From Amycolatopsis anabasis (GTDB taxonomy: Bacteria; Actinomycetota; Actinomycetes; Mycobacteriales; Pseudonocardiaceae): a DNA stretch of 64,000 nucleotides. The position numbers and the translations under genes were made by a program. The stretch is from contig NZ_VTHK01000002.1 in NCBI RefSeq assembly GCF_009765355.1, positions 62,001 to 126,000 on the forward strand, given 5' to 3'. Below are positions 1 to 7,885 of this stretch, in pieces. Below the pieces are notes generated by a model, which did not search any database, was not told where the DNA came from, and saw only the letters and a list, made by a program, of their open reading frames with translations. Within the stretch, counting starts at the first letter, position 1. Each line of letters begins with the position of its first letter.

Positions 1-1
1 C

Positions 2-493
2 TGCCTGAACGCCGGGATCGTGGGCCGGTCGCTGGGCGCGCCGTGGGAGGTGCCGCCCGGCGACTGGGACCGCGTGTTCGGCGTGAACGTCGGCGGGGTC
101 GTCAACGGCCTTCGCGCCTTCGTGCCGAAGCTGCTCGCCACCGGCGAGCCCGCTCACGTGCTGATCACCGCGTCACTCGCCGGCCTCGCGGTCTTTCCCG
201 GAGGCGGCGCGTACGGCCCGTCGAAACACGCGGTGACCGCCGTCGCGCAGCACGCGGCGATGGCCCTGGCCGGGACCCCGGTGCGGGTCAGCATGATCTG
301 CCCGGCGCTGGTCGCCACCGGTATGTCCGCCGAGGGAGTGGAGCCGGGCGTGGTCGCGGAGAACGCGTTGCGGGCCGTCGACGACGGCGTCTTCGCCGTC
401 CTCCCGGCCGAATGGGAGGACGCGGTCATCGCGCAGGCGGAGCGGATCGTGTCCGGGCAGCAGCCCGTCCCGCCCGTTCCGCGGCAGGACTGA
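2..493 (+). CDS. SDR family oxidoreductase, 5' end outside window
   Basis: C-terminal two thirds of a short-chain dehydrogenase/reductase, an NAD(P)-dependent oxidoreductase; substrate unknown. The frame is open from the first bases, so the Rossmann TGxxxGxG segment and the true start lie upstream of the window. Visible are the family NAG motif (CLNAGIVG, at the very start), the structural Asn in FGVNVGG, the catalytic Ser in ITASLAG and the catalytic Tyr-Lys pair in YGPSKHA. The internal GTG at 20 falls inside the NAG motif and is not a credible start. The last 67 bases overlap the convergent HAF-repeat gene. The family assignment is secure; the reaction is not. Confidence 0.9.
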   Translation, partial: CLNAGIVGRSLGAPWEVPPGDWDRVFGVNVGGVVNGLRAFVPKLLATGEPAHVLITASLAGLAVFPGGGAYGPSKHAVTAVAQHAAMALAGTPVRVSMICPALVATGMSAEGVEPGVVAENALRAVDDGVFAVLPAEWEDAVIAQAERIVSGQQPVPPVPRQD

Positions 494-1082
494 GGCGCCA
501 CCGCACCGGGCGCTCGACGTCGGCGCGGGTGCTCGTTCCGACGATCTCACCGGCGTTGTCGACGTCGACGGCGGCGGTTTCGGTGCCCTCGGGGAGCGGG
601 CCGAGGTCGATCATCGTGCCGCGTCGCCACAGGAACGGGTGCGGTTCCCTGGCGGCGGTTCCGGCCGGGGTCCGCAGGGTACCGGCGATCTGACCGAAGT
701 CGTTGATCGCGCTGACCGAAACGTCGGTGACGGTGAGTCTGTCCGAGTTCGGCAGCAGGGCGCACCCGCCGGTGTCGCAGCGCACGGCGGCTTCCGCTCC
801 CTGGTCCGGGTCCAGCTCGCGATTGCTGACCGCGCGCGGAACGGCCCCCGCGCCGAGGTCGAGAACGCGGCCGGAATCCCAGACCACGCCGTGCCCGCCG
901 CTGAGCCCGATCACCCGGCCGTCCTCGGCGATGGCGGTCACCGCCGCGGTTCCGGCGCCGGGCGAAGCGCCCAGATCTTCGGGATCGACCCGCCCCGACG
1001 CGGCCCCGGCGGACGTCGCCGGGACGATCCCGGCCACGAGCATGCCGAATACCAGCACCCGCCACTTCCGGACCGCCGCCAT
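426..1082 (-). CDS. Secreted HAF-repeat protein
   Basis: 218-residue protein with an N-terminal signal peptide (positive MAAVRKWR, hydrophobic core, cleavage near SAGAAS). At least two HAF-type repeats are visible: one around GHGVVWDSGRVLDLG and one around FLWRRGTMIDLG followed by DNAGEIVGTS. These repeats are known from secreted actinobacterial and proteobacterial proteins of unknown role and are expected to form a beta-rich extracellular domain. The Arg/Ala-rich C-terminal tail is read opposite the end of the SDR gene (67-bp convergent overlap), so the natural C-terminus may once have been shorter. No clear Shine-Dalgarno precedes the ATG. Function unknown. Confidence 0.65.
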   Translation of the reverse strand: MAAVRKWRVLVFGMLVAGIVPATSAGAASGRVDPEDLGASPGAGTAAVTAIAEDGRVIGLSGGHGVVWDSGRVLDLGAGAVPRAVSNRELDPDQGAEAAVRCDTGGCALLPNSDRLTVTDVSVSAINDFGQIAGTLRTPAGTAAREPHPFLWRRGTMIDLGPLPEGTETAAVDVDNAGEIVGTSTRADVERPVRWRLSPAAERAGRAAARTRSAPPAR

Positions 1083-1598
1083 AGCGGAGAATAGTGCCCG
1101 CGCGGCCGCGAATCCGGCAAGCCGAGCGGTGGCGAAAGGGGACCGGATCGGTGAATACTGTCACCCCGGGAAATGTTCCCCGGCGGAGTCCTCGCAATTC
1201 GCTGACAACTATCGCGTTCAGCCCGCCATCGGCACGGCGGTCCCGGGAAAACGGCGTTCGGCGCAGGGTGTGCCGCCACCGGCTCGCCGATCACCGCGAA
1301 CCGGCCGCCGGTGGCCGACGTGCAGGTTGAGGTACCTTTTGTCATGCCGGGCAGCCTCCCTGCCGCGGGAAGGCTCACCTTCCTGCCAGGCCCCGGCCGG
1401 GCCGCGAATTTATCATCCCGGTCAGCTTCTATTTCGTAGAATCGGGCCGAATATGATAATTCGTCGCCGATCTCGAAAATAATGTTCGGGAGCCTTGAAG
1501 GTTGGGTAATCGCACACTAATCTCCAGCTCGGGGTTGCCTCGCGGATCAGCCCCAGTTGTTTGTCTGTGTTCTCATTCAATGAGGAAAGGAACTGCTA
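1083..1598. other. Intergenic region between two divergent secreted-protein genes
   Basis: About 515 bases with no convincing gene. The left two thirds are GC-rich. The right part (about 1405-1595) is clearly more AT-rich and probably holds the promoter of the DUF6801 gene. A short imperfect dyad CGAAT-N6-ATTCG lies at about 1450-1465. A minus-strand ATG at 1345 has a good AGGGAGG upstream, but its frame runs 145 bases into the HAF gene and has no recognisable product, so I do not call it. Confidence 0.4.
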
Positions 1599-2210
1599 AT
1601 GACGGCAACTATGGTGCGCCCTGCCCGCAGGTGGGCGGCCGGAACCGGGGTTGTGGCCGCGATCGTCGCGGTCGTAGTGGGCGTGTTCGGTGCCGGTATG
1701 GCTCAGGCGGCGGACAAGGAGCTGACCTGGAAGGGCGCCTTCCCGATCATCGGTGAGCAGACCGTGAAATCGGTGATCCACGCCGAGATTCCGGCCTCGG
1801 TCAAGGCGGGCGAGAAGGTTTCGGTGCCGTTCTCCATCGATGTGGACGCCGGTCAGGCAGCCGGTGACGGCCTGCGGCTGGTGGGTATCAAGAAGCTGTC
1901 CGGCGCGATCAAGTCCTCGGTGACGCTCAAGGTCAGCAGCGGCCAGTCCGTTCCGCTGCCCATCGAGGTGCCGATTCCGGACACGGAGGTGCCCGCGGAG
2001 GGTGCGTTGACCTTCAAGGCCGAAGGCACCGTCGAGTTCACGATCCCGCAGGGGACTCCGGCCGGCGAGGCGACCACCTCGGTCGACCCGAAGGCCACCT
2101 CGCACATCAAGACCGACGCCACGGACCCCAGCCTCGCGGAGTTCGACGTGGAGCTGGCCCTGGACCCGCCGGATCAGGACACCGTTCTGGGCAAAACCCA
2201 GGTCGGCTGA
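1599..2210 (+). CDS. Secreted DUF6801 family protein
   Basis: 203 residues. A signal peptide covers roughly residues 1-37 (RPARRW, long Ala/Val core, cleavage AQA/ADK). The mature part starts with the family signature FPIIGEQ and continues as a beta-sandwich-like domain with alternating hydrophobic strands and the segment GLRLVGIKKLSG. DUF6801 proteins are secreted actinobacterial proteins of about 200 residues with no known function. The start is set by an AGGAAAGGAA ribosome site seven bases before ATG 1599. It stands alone, followed directly by a strong hairpin terminator. Expression may be substantial given the good ribosome site, AT-rich leader and dedicated terminator, but this is inference. 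Confidence 0.82.
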   Translation: MTATMVRPARRWAAGTGVVAAIVAVVVGVFGAGMAQAADKELTWKGAFPIIGEQTVKSVIHAEIPASVKAGEKVSVPFSIDVDAGQAAGDGLRLVGIKKLSGAIKSSVTLKVSSGQSVPLPIEVPIPDTEVPAEGALTFKAEGTVEFTIPQGTPAGEATTSVDPKATSHIKTDATDPSLAEFDVELALDPPDQDTVLGKTQVG

Positions 2211-2229
2211 TCGGCACCGCACCACCGGA

Positions 2230-2262
2230 TTTTGGGACGTCCCCGATCGGGGCGTCCCAAAA
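2230..2262 (+). terminator. Hairpin terminator after the DUF6801 gene
   Basis: TTTTGGGACG-T-CCCCGA pairs with TCGGGG-CGTCCCAAAA, giving a 16-bp stem with one bulged T and almost no loop. It begins 19 bases after the stop codon. The A/T ends mean it could terminate transcription in both directions. Confidence 0.75.
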
Positions 2263-2291
2263 CCCGTTCCGGCCCGGGTTAGGGTGGGCCG

Positions 2292-2666
2292 ATGACGCCT
2301 GCGGCTCTGCGGAAGACATGCCTGGGTTTTCCCGGCGCGCGTGAGGAGTTTCCCTTCGGGGAGGAGACCAGCGTGTTCAAGGTCGCCGGGAAGATGTTCG
2401 CGCTCAGCGCATTGGGGGCCCGGCCGCTGCGGGTGAGTGTCAAATGCGACCCCGATCTCGCGATTCAGTTGCGTTTGGACCATGCCGCGATCACCGCGGG
2501 CTACCACCTGAACAAGAAGCACTGGAACACCGTCGTGCTGGACGGTTCGGTGCCGGACCAGCTCGTGCGCGAGATGATCGAGGACTCCTACGACCTCGTC
2601 GTCGCCGGGCTTTCCCGTCGGCAGCAAGAGAAGCTGAAGTGGGTGGCGCTCAGCCAGGAGTCGTAG
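2292..2666 (+). CDS. MmcQ/YjbR family protein
   Basis: 124 residues, the usual length of the MmcQ/YjbR (DUF419) family, small single-domain proteins with a CyaY-like fold that are annotated as DNA-binding. Family features seen are the opening LRKTCLGFPGAREEFPFG, the strand pair around VFKVAGKMFAL and SVKCDPD, and the helix after YHLNKKHWNTV, ending in the typical SYDLVVAGLSRR. Biological role in actinobacteria is not established. It sits between the DUF6801 terminator and the CGNR gene and may be transcribed with the latter (47-base gap). Confidence 0.85.
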   Translation: MTPAALRKTCLGFPGAREEFPFGEETSVFKVAGKMFALSALGARPLRVSVKCDPDLAIQLRLDHAAITAGYHLNKKHWNTVVLDGSVPDQLVREMIEDSYDLVVAGLSRRQQEKLKWVALSQES

Positions 2667-2713
2667 CGGCGCCGAAGGTGGTGTGCGCGCGCCGAGCCTG
2701 CTGTAATGGCTGG

Positions 2714-3241
2714 GTGCAGTTCAACCCTTACGGCGGCGTGGCGGCGCAACTCGCCGCCACCGTCGTGAACGCCGGGCCGGATGCGACCTCGGAGACCTTC
2801 GAGGACATCATCAAGGCCTACGACTACCGGCCCGCCTGCCGCGTGAACGCCGAGGAGGCGCGGGAACTGGTCCGCTGGGCCGCCCGCCTGCGCCCGGTCT
2901 TCCACGAACCGGTCCTCGAGGAGCGGGTGCGGCTGCTCAACGAGCTGCTCGCGATCGTCGCCGCCCGGCCCTACATCACCCAGCACGACGGCCGGCCGCC
3001 GCATTTCCACTACGCGGCGAGCGACGCGCCGATCGTCCACCGCATCAAGGCCTACACCACGGGCGGGCTGGCCCACGCGCTCTGCGAAGACCCGCGCCGG
3101 ATCGGCGCCTGCGGCCGCGCGGGCTGCGATCTCGTGTTCGTGGACACCTCGCGCAACGGGCGCAGGCGGTTCTGTTCCACGCAGTGCGCGAACCGCGCCC
3201 ATGTGGCCGACCACCGCAGGCGGCAGAAGGAACGCGGCTGA
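2714..3241 (+). CDS. CGNR zinc-finger / ABATE-type regulator
   Basis: 175 residues from GTG 2714. The N-terminal region is an ABATE-like stress-responsive domain (NAGPDATSETFEDI, helices around EEARELVRWAARLRP). The C-terminus is a treble-clef zinc ribbon: C-G-R-A-G-C, then FCSTQCANR, a variant of the CGNR box with CANR. Proteins of this family are thought to bind DNA and regulate transcription in actinobacteria; targets are not predictable here. The frame stays open upstream to 2444, but that part is antisense-like and overlaps the YjbR gene in another frame, so the GTG start after the YjbR stop is preferred. No strong ribosome site is visible. Confidence 0.8.
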   Translation: MQFNPYGGVAAQLAATVVNAGPDATSETFEDIIKAYDYRPACRVNAEEARELVRWAARLRPVFHEPVLEERVRLLNELLAIVAARPYITQHDGRPPHFHYAASDAPIVHRIKAYTTGGLAHALCEDPRRIGACGRAGCDLVFVDTSRNGRRRFCSTQCANRAHVADHRRRQKERG

Positions 3242-3412
3242 CCGCACGACGAAGCCGCCGAGCAGGTTGAGGGCGGAGGTCACGTGGTGGTCGAAGACGA
3301 GGAGGGCGACCACCAGGGCGAGCGCCCAGAGTCCGATGATCCGCGGCCTCGGCCAGTGCCGGATGGCGGCGAACAGCGCGACCGAGATGAGCGCGAAGGT
3401 GATGGTTTCCAA
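3242..3412 (-). CDS. Small DUF5993-like membrane protein, stop codon missing
   Basis: The first ~54 residues match the DUF5993 pattern of tiny membrane proteins: METITFALISVALF, a basic loop (RHWPRPR), a second hydrophobic stretch, then LLVFDHHVTSALNL. Translation appears to start at TTG 3412, because GGAGGAAACTTCC sits directly upstream with ideal spacing. DUF5993 proteins normally end just after the LNL segment. Here no stop occurs there and the frame stays open to 2588, entirely antisense to the CGNR gene. I annotate only the conserved part. Either the stop was lost and the protein has a 200-residue antisense-encoded tail, or the gene is damaged. Confidence 0.5.
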
Positions 3413-3612
3413 GGAAGTTTCCTCCGCTCCGGCCGATACGCGAACTTCGTGCGGAATTCGATCGTACGGAAGGCGGAAGAATGCGCCATTCGAAACATTT
3501 GCCCGGACCGGCCTGGCACAGACGGACCAGGCGTTTTTGCTACCTGATCGAATGAGGCGGTTTTCGCTGGCGCGTTCCGGTTGAGGCCTGGTCTACTCGA
3601 TGGCGTGGAGCA

Positions 3613-4296
3613 GTGGAGCCGCGACAAGACAATGCGCTCGACGCACGGGGTGAATTGTACCGGTTCGTGCCGGACGAAGACTTCCGCGCAGGACGGGATC
3701 TGCACCGTTTACCGCGACTGGGAACCGCGGTGAGCACTCGTGGCCTGGCCAGGCTGCACCTGAACAACCTCCAGCGGCGGTACCATCCGAAGCTCGTCGC
3801 GGTCGGGTACTCCGCGATCAATTCGTTCCTCTCGATCGCGCTGATCGCGGTCGCCGCGATGCTTACCCACCAGCCGCTGGTGTTCCCCTCCCTCGGCCCG
3901 ACCGCCTTCCTGCTGTTCTCGACACCCCTGGTCCCCGCGGCCAGCCCGCGGAACACCGTGCTGGGGCACCTGGTCGGCATCGGAGCGGGCGCGCTCGGGC
4001 TCGCGGTCACCGGGCTGCTGACCACCCCGCCCCACCTCGACGACGTGACCGTGCCCCGGGTGGGCTCGGCCGCCATCGCCCTCGGGCTGACGTGCGGGCT
4101 CATGCCCCTGCTCCGGGTCAGCCATCCACCCGCCGCCGCGACCACGCTGATCATCGCGCTCGGGCTGCTGCGCACCCCGCACCAGCTCGTCGTCATGTTC
4201 CTCGGCGTCCTGCTGATCACCGCGCAGGGCCTCCTGATCAACCGGCTCGCCGGGATCGACTATCCTTTGTGGACGCCGAAGTCCGCCGGGAAGTAG
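3613..4296 (+). CDS. HPP family integral membrane protein
   Basis: 227 residues from GTG 3613, or 188 from GTG 3730, where the conserved part begins (VSTRGLARLHLNNLQRRYHP). HPP proteins have four or five transmembrane helices and take their name from a conserved His-Pro-Pro. Here the motif is SHPPAAATTLIIALG, and the second family signature FPSLGPTAFLLF is also present. Some cyanobacterial and plant relatives take part in nitrite transport; no such role can be assigned here. Neither start has a clear ribosome site, and the 39 residues before 3730 look poorly conserved, so the shorter form may be correct. Confidence 0.85.
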   Translation: MEPRQDNALDARGELYRFVPDEDFRAGRDLHRLPRLGTAVSTRGLARLHLNNLQRRYHPKLVAVGYSAINSFLSIALIAVAAMLTHQPLVFPSLGPTAFLLFSTPLVPAASPRNTVLGHLVGIGAGALGLAVTGLLTTPPHLDDVTVPRVGSAAIALGLTCGLMPLLRVSHPPAAATTLIIALGLLRTPHQLVVMFLGVLLITAQGLLINRLAGIDYPLWTPKSAGK

Positions 4297-4636
4297 GCCC
4301 AGCCTCGGCTCCCGTGCGGATGCACGGACCGGTGCTCGGGAGGTCCCCACATGGTGCCCGATCGGCTGATTGCCCGGCGTGTCGGTGTCGCTACGGTGGA
4401 AGGGCGGGGGTTGCCGCAGGAAGGCGTGGCCTCGCTACAGCGGGGTCGGCACGCTGCCCGCGACCCGCGGGCTTACCGCCTAACCGAGGCCGTACCCGGA
4501 CCAGTCGCTCAGCTGTACCACGCGGTCTCATCCAGGCCACACACCCGGTGGCCGCGGCCAACCGCCCGCCCTTTCTTCCCTTTGTTACTCCGGGTTTCCC
4601 GAACGTCGCCGGGAGCCCGCGAAACGAGCAACCAGC
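4297..4636. other. Intergenic region with no recognisable content
   Basis: About 340 bases between the HPP gene and the convergent small membrane protein gene. I see no coding frame with a plausible start and composition, no tRNA or other RNA gene, and no long inverted repeat. Confidence 0.4.
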
Positions 4637-5077
4637 TCAGTCGGTTTCGCGCCGCGCCCGCCGGGTGATGCGGCGGCGTTCGAGGACGTAGCCGAGCGCG
4701 GTGACCGCCAGGGCGGGCAGCGCGATCTTGGCCTGCGGGAACTTCGCGGTGTTCGGCGGATCGGTGGCCTCGGCGCCCGGGTAGGCGAGCGCGGAAATCT
4801 GGGTCACCCAGTACAGGGACGCCAGAACGGCGGCGGTGTCCAGGCTGGTCCGGGCCGAACCGGGTGCGCGCCAGAGCTGGTAGAGGCTGGCGAGCCCGAG
4901 GGACAGCCCCATGCTCATGGTCTGCCCGTTGTGAAACTTGGCGTGCGGCGGCCAGTTCGGGTTGAACACGTGCGTTTCGTTCCAATCGGCCCGGTAGGGG
5001 CCGACGGCGGTGGCCAGCGAGGTCAGCGAAATCAACACCCGTCCGAATCCGCGGCCGCGCACCAGTGCTTTCCGCAT
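4637..5077 (-). CDS. Small integral membrane protein, DUF6640-like
   Basis: 146 residues with about four hydrophobic segments. The most distinctive part is near the first loop: YRADWNETHVFNPNWPPHAK followed by FHNGQTMSMG. That His-rich loop pattern matches, as far as I can recall, the DUF6640 family of unknown function. ATG 5077 is chosen over the longer frame from 5116 because GGGAAAGGAA lies six bases upstream and the added 13 residues look non-coding. The C-terminus is basic (LERRRITRRARRE), presumably cytoplasmic. It is monocistronic and divergent from the MBL hydrolase gene. Confidence 0.65.
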   Translation of the reverse strand: MRKALVRGRGFGRVLISLTSLATAVGPYRADWNETHVFNPNWPPHAKFHNGQTMSMGLSLGLASLYQLWRAPGSARTSLDTAAVLASLYWVTQISALAYPGAEATDPPNTAKFPQAKIALPALAVTALGYVLERRRITRRARRETD

Positions 5078-5173
5078 TGCCGTTCCTTTCCCGAGGAGTT
5101 CGCCGCCAGTATCCAACCTCCAGAATGGTCGAGGTCAAGGACATTCGCGTCGCGCAGGTCTAGGGTCGAGGTC

Positions 5174-6070
5174 ATGATCGATGACGCGTTGAGCCTGGAA
5201 TGGCTGGGCTGCACGACCTACCGGATCCGGATCGGCGGATTGACCCTGCTGCTCGACACGTTCGTCGACCGGCCCGCGTCCGCACCCCAGGTGGGGGTGA
5301 GCGCGGCGGACCTTTCCGCCGATTTCGCGTTCATCAGTCATGCGCACATCGACCACATCCTCGGCGCCGATGTCGTCGCCAAGAACGGCGGCGCCACCAT
5401 CGTCGGTTCGTACGAGAGCATCCGGCTGATGCGGGAGGCCGGGGTGCCCGAGGCCCAGGTGCTGCCGGTGTCCGGCGGGGAAACCGTGGACTGCGGGCAC
5501 GACGTGCGGGTGCGGGTTTACCCCAGCCTGCACTCGTGCTTGTTCACCCCGCGGCGCTGGGACTCCGGCGCGGAATGCCTCGGTGATCTCGGCGTGAGCC
5601 ACCAGGAGCGGCTCGCCCGGGTGCTGAATTCCGAGCTGTTCGGAAGCCCCGACACGCCTCCGGAAATCCTCGTGTACTACCGCGGGCTGACGAGCCCGTA
5701 CTCGTCCTTCGACGGCGGGCAGCTGATGTACCTCGTGGAAACTCCGCGCGGCTCGATCCTGTGGAGCGCCAGCGCCGGCTGCTGGAGCCCGATCCTGCGC
5801 GGACTGCGGCCCGACGTCGCGGTGCTCGCCGCCGCCGGGCGGCCCAACCTCGACGGCGAACCCTTCCAGGGCACCCTCGCGGAATTCCTCGTCCGCGAGA
5901 TCGAGATGCTGCGGCCCGGCAGGACGATCTTCTGCCACCACGACGCGTTCCTCGCGCCGATGACACCCGCCACGGACACCACGGCCGCCGCCGAGGCCGT
6001 GCGGAACCGGTGCCCCTACACCGAACTCGTGGACCTGACCTACCTGAACCCGGTGCCCATCCTGGACTAG
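5174..6070 (+). CDS. MBL fold metallohydrolase
   Basis: 298 residues, UlaG-like branch of the metallo-beta-lactamase superfamily. The zinc-binding motif HAHIDH is at residues 56-61 in FAFISHAHIDHILGAD. A further probable ligand is the His in YPSLHSCLF, and a conserved HHD occurs near the C-terminus (TIFCHHDAF). These enzymes hydrolyse phosphodiesters, lactones or similar bonds; the substrate is unknown. ATG 5174 starts the conserved WLGCTTYRIRIGG strand. The longer open frame back to 4931 lies opposite the neighbouring membrane protein gene and is rejected. The gene is followed by intergenic repeats. Confidence 0.85.
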   Translation: MIDDALSLEWLGCTTYRIRIGGLTLLLDTFVDRPASAPQVGVSAADLSADFAFISHAHIDHILGADVVAKNGGATIVGSYESIRLMREAGVPEAQVLPVSGGETVDCGHDVRVRVYPSLHSCLFTPRRWDSGAECLGDLGVSHQERLARVLNSELFGSPDTPPEILVYYRGLTSPYSSFDGGQLMYLVETPRGSILWSASAGCWSPILRGLRPDVAVLAAAGRPNLDGEPFQGTLAEFLVREIEMLRPGRTIFCHHDAFLAPMTPATDTTAAAEAVRNRCPYTELVDLTYLNPVPILD

Positions 6071-6092
6071 CGCCCCGAGTGGACCGCCTGCC

Positions 6093-6270
6093 GCGAGTTC
6101 TACGTTCGGGCACGCGAGTTGCACGTTCGGGACCGGGCACTTTGCGTTCGGGCAGTCGAGTGCGCGGTTCCCGCTCGCCCGGCGCCCGGGTGCGGAACTC
6201 GCCTACCGGAATGGGGAACTCGGTAGACCGGAACGGGGAACTCACCCGTCCGGAACGGGGGACTCGCGAC
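6093..6270. repeat. Short imperfect direct repeats
   Basis: Two unit types fill this interval. Unit A, roughly CGAGTTNNACGTTCGGG, occurs about three times at 6093-6155. Unit B, roughly CCGGAAYGGGGAACTCG, occurs three times at 6206-6270. A 44-base stretch (6202-6245) recurs at 58837-58880 with only a few mismatches. No ORF or strong hairpin is associated. Confidence 0.75.
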
Positions 6271-6292
6271 AGCCGGGACCGTAGGATGAAGT

Positions 6293-7000
6293 ATGGAGAA
6301 CGAAGAGCTTCGGCGGCGATTCGCGGGGTTGACGACCGCCCATGTCGCGGATGCCTGCCTTCGTGCGCGGATTCCGGTGCGCTGTGCGCCCGCGCTCGTG
6401 CGTGCGATGGAGCCCGGTAGCCGCATAGTCGGGCGGGTGGTTCCCGCGCGGCATGCCGGTAGCGTCGACGTCTTCCTGGAAGCGCTCGACCGGGCCGTGC
6501 CCGGCGACGTGCTGGTGGTCGACAACGGCGGGCGGGCCGACGAAAGCTGCGTCGGCGATCTGGTGGCGCTCGAGGTGCGGACCGCCGGGCTCGCCGGAAT
6601 CGTGATCTGGGGCCTGCATCGCGACACGGCTGATCTGCGGGCGATCGGGTTGCCGGTGTTCAGCACCGGGGCGATCCCCACCGGCCCGTTGCGCCTCGAC
6701 GACCGCTCCCCGGACGCCCTGGTGTCCGCGCAGGTCGGCGCATGGACGGTGGGGCCCGAGGATCTGGTGCTGGGCGACGACGACGGCGTGCTGTTCGTAC
6801 CGGCCGCGCACGCCGGGGAGCTTTTCCCGCTCGCGGAGGCGATCCGCGACACCGAGCGGCGCCAGGCCGAGCGGATCCGCGCGGGCACGTCCCTGCGCAG
6901 CCAGGTCGGGTTCGACACGTTCCTCGCCGAGCGCGCGCGGAACCCGGCCTTGACGTTCCGCGAACACCTGCGAGCCGTGGGCGGGGCCATCGAGGAATGA
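6293..7000 (+). CDS. RraA-like / demethylmenaquinone methyltransferase-family protein
   Basis: 235 residues with the RraA/HMG-aldolase fold pattern: an N-terminal helix RRRFAGLTTAHVADAC, the strand GDVLVVDNGG, the loop GDLVALEVRTAGLAGIVIWG, and the C-terminal VGPEDLVLGDDDGVLFVP. Members called menaquinone methyltransferase are mostly misnamed; characterised relatives are RraA (RNase E inhibitor) and 4-hydroxy-4-methyl-2-oxoglutarate aldolases. The aldolase-type residues after the G(D)xV loop (Arg, Asp) are partly altered here: the usual GxxRD segment reads GLHRD. A metal-dependent aldolase or decarboxylase role is possible but unproven. It starts with ATG 6293 and is probably monocistronic. 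Confidence 0.75.
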   Translation: MENEELRRRFAGLTTAHVADACLRARIPVRCAPALVRAMEPGSRIVGRVVPARHAGSVDVFLEALDRAVPGDVLVVDNGGRADESCVGDLVALEVRTAGLAGIVIWGLHRDTADLRAIGLPVFSTGAIPTGPLRLDDRSPDALVSAQVGAWTVGPEDLVLGDDDGVLFVPAAHAGELFPLAEAIRDTERRQAERIRAGTSLRSQVGFDTFLAERARNPALTFREHLRAVGGAIEE

Positions 7001-7103
7001 CGTTCCTGCCCCGGCGCGGGTTCGCCCCCACGGTCGCCCTATATCGGGCAGGCTACGCTACGTCAACCAAAGATCCCCAGCCGGAAAACCGGGAGCGGAG
7101 CGA

Positions 7104-7883
7104 GTGACCAAACGTAACGACCCGCCGGTCGAACTGCCCGACAAATGGGCCCGGCAGCGCGTCACCGTCGTGGTGCCCTGCTACAACGAGGCGGAAACGC
7201 TCCCCGTTCTGGTCGAGCGGCTGCTCGCGCTGCCGTTGCCGGAACTGCGGATCCTGGTGGTCGACGACAATTCCCCGGACGGCACCGGCCAAGTCGCCGA
7301 CGAGCTGGCCGCCACCGTCGAGCGAGTGTCGGTCGTGCACCGCGAGCGCAAGGAAGGGCTGGGGCGCGCGTATGTCGCCGGGTTCTCCGCCGCGCTGGAG
7401 ACCAGCCCGGACTGGGTGGTGCAGATGGACGCGGACGGATCCCATCCGCCGGAGGCGATTCCCGGGCTGCTCGGCACCGCGCTCGCCGCACGCGCCGAGG
7501 TCGTGATCGGATCCCGTTACGTGCCGGGCGGGCGCGTCGACGAGGAATGGGGCACGAACCGGCGCTGGCTTTCGGCCTTCGCCGAATGGTACGTCGAACG
7601 GATTCTGGGTTTGGGGATCCGGGACGCGACCGCGGGTTTCAAGTGCTGGTCGGCCGAGACCTTGCGCAGGCTGGATCTCTCGCGCGTCGGCGCCGCCGGG
7701 TACGCGTTCCAGGTCGAGATGAACTACCTGGCCGTCCGGGAGAACTGCCGCATGGTCGAGGTCCCGATCTACTTCGCCGACCGGACGGTGGGCGAGTCGA
7801 AGATGAGTTTCCGGGTGAAACTGGAAAGCGCGGTGCAGCCGTGGAAACTGCGGCGACGGCACCGGAAGACCACAGTGGACTGA
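7104..7883 (+). CDS. Polyprenol-phosphate mannose synthase (DPM1-like GT2)
   Basis: 259 residues. Family 2 glycosyltransferase that transfers mannose from GDP-mannose to a polyprenyl phosphate on the cytoplasmic membrane face, feeding lipoglycan and protein mannosylation. All family motifs are present: VVVPCYNEAETLP, VVDDNSPDGTG (nucleotide Asp), QMDADGSHPPE (metal-binding DAD), GSRYVPGG, DATAGFKCW and FADRTVGESKMS. There is no C-terminal transmembrane domain, so like mycobacterial Ppm1 domain 2 it may be peripheral or partnered with a separate membrane protein; no acyltransferase (Lnt) gene is adjacent. Start is GTG 7104 with GGAGCG upstream. It converges on the IclR gene with a 2-base gap. 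Confidence 0.9.
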   Translation: MTKRNDPPVELPDKWARQRVTVVVPCYNEAETLPVLVERLLALPLPELRILVVDDNSPDGTGQVADELAATVERVSVVHRERKEGLGRAYVAGFSAALETSPDWVVQMDADGSHPPEAIPGLLGTALAARAEVVIGSRYVPGGRVDEEWGTNRRWLSAFAEWYVERILGLGIRDATAGFKCWSAETLRRLDLSRVGAAGYAFQVEMNYLAVRENCRMVEVPIYFADRTVGESKMSFRVKLESAVQPWKLRRRHRKTTVD

Positions 7884-7885
7884 CG

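Noticed and set aside
938..1345. Minus-strand ORF from ATG 1345 with a good AGGGAGG site
   Set aside because: It overlaps the HAF gene by 145 bases in another frame and has no recognisable or well-composed product. A short peptide gene cannot be fully excluded.
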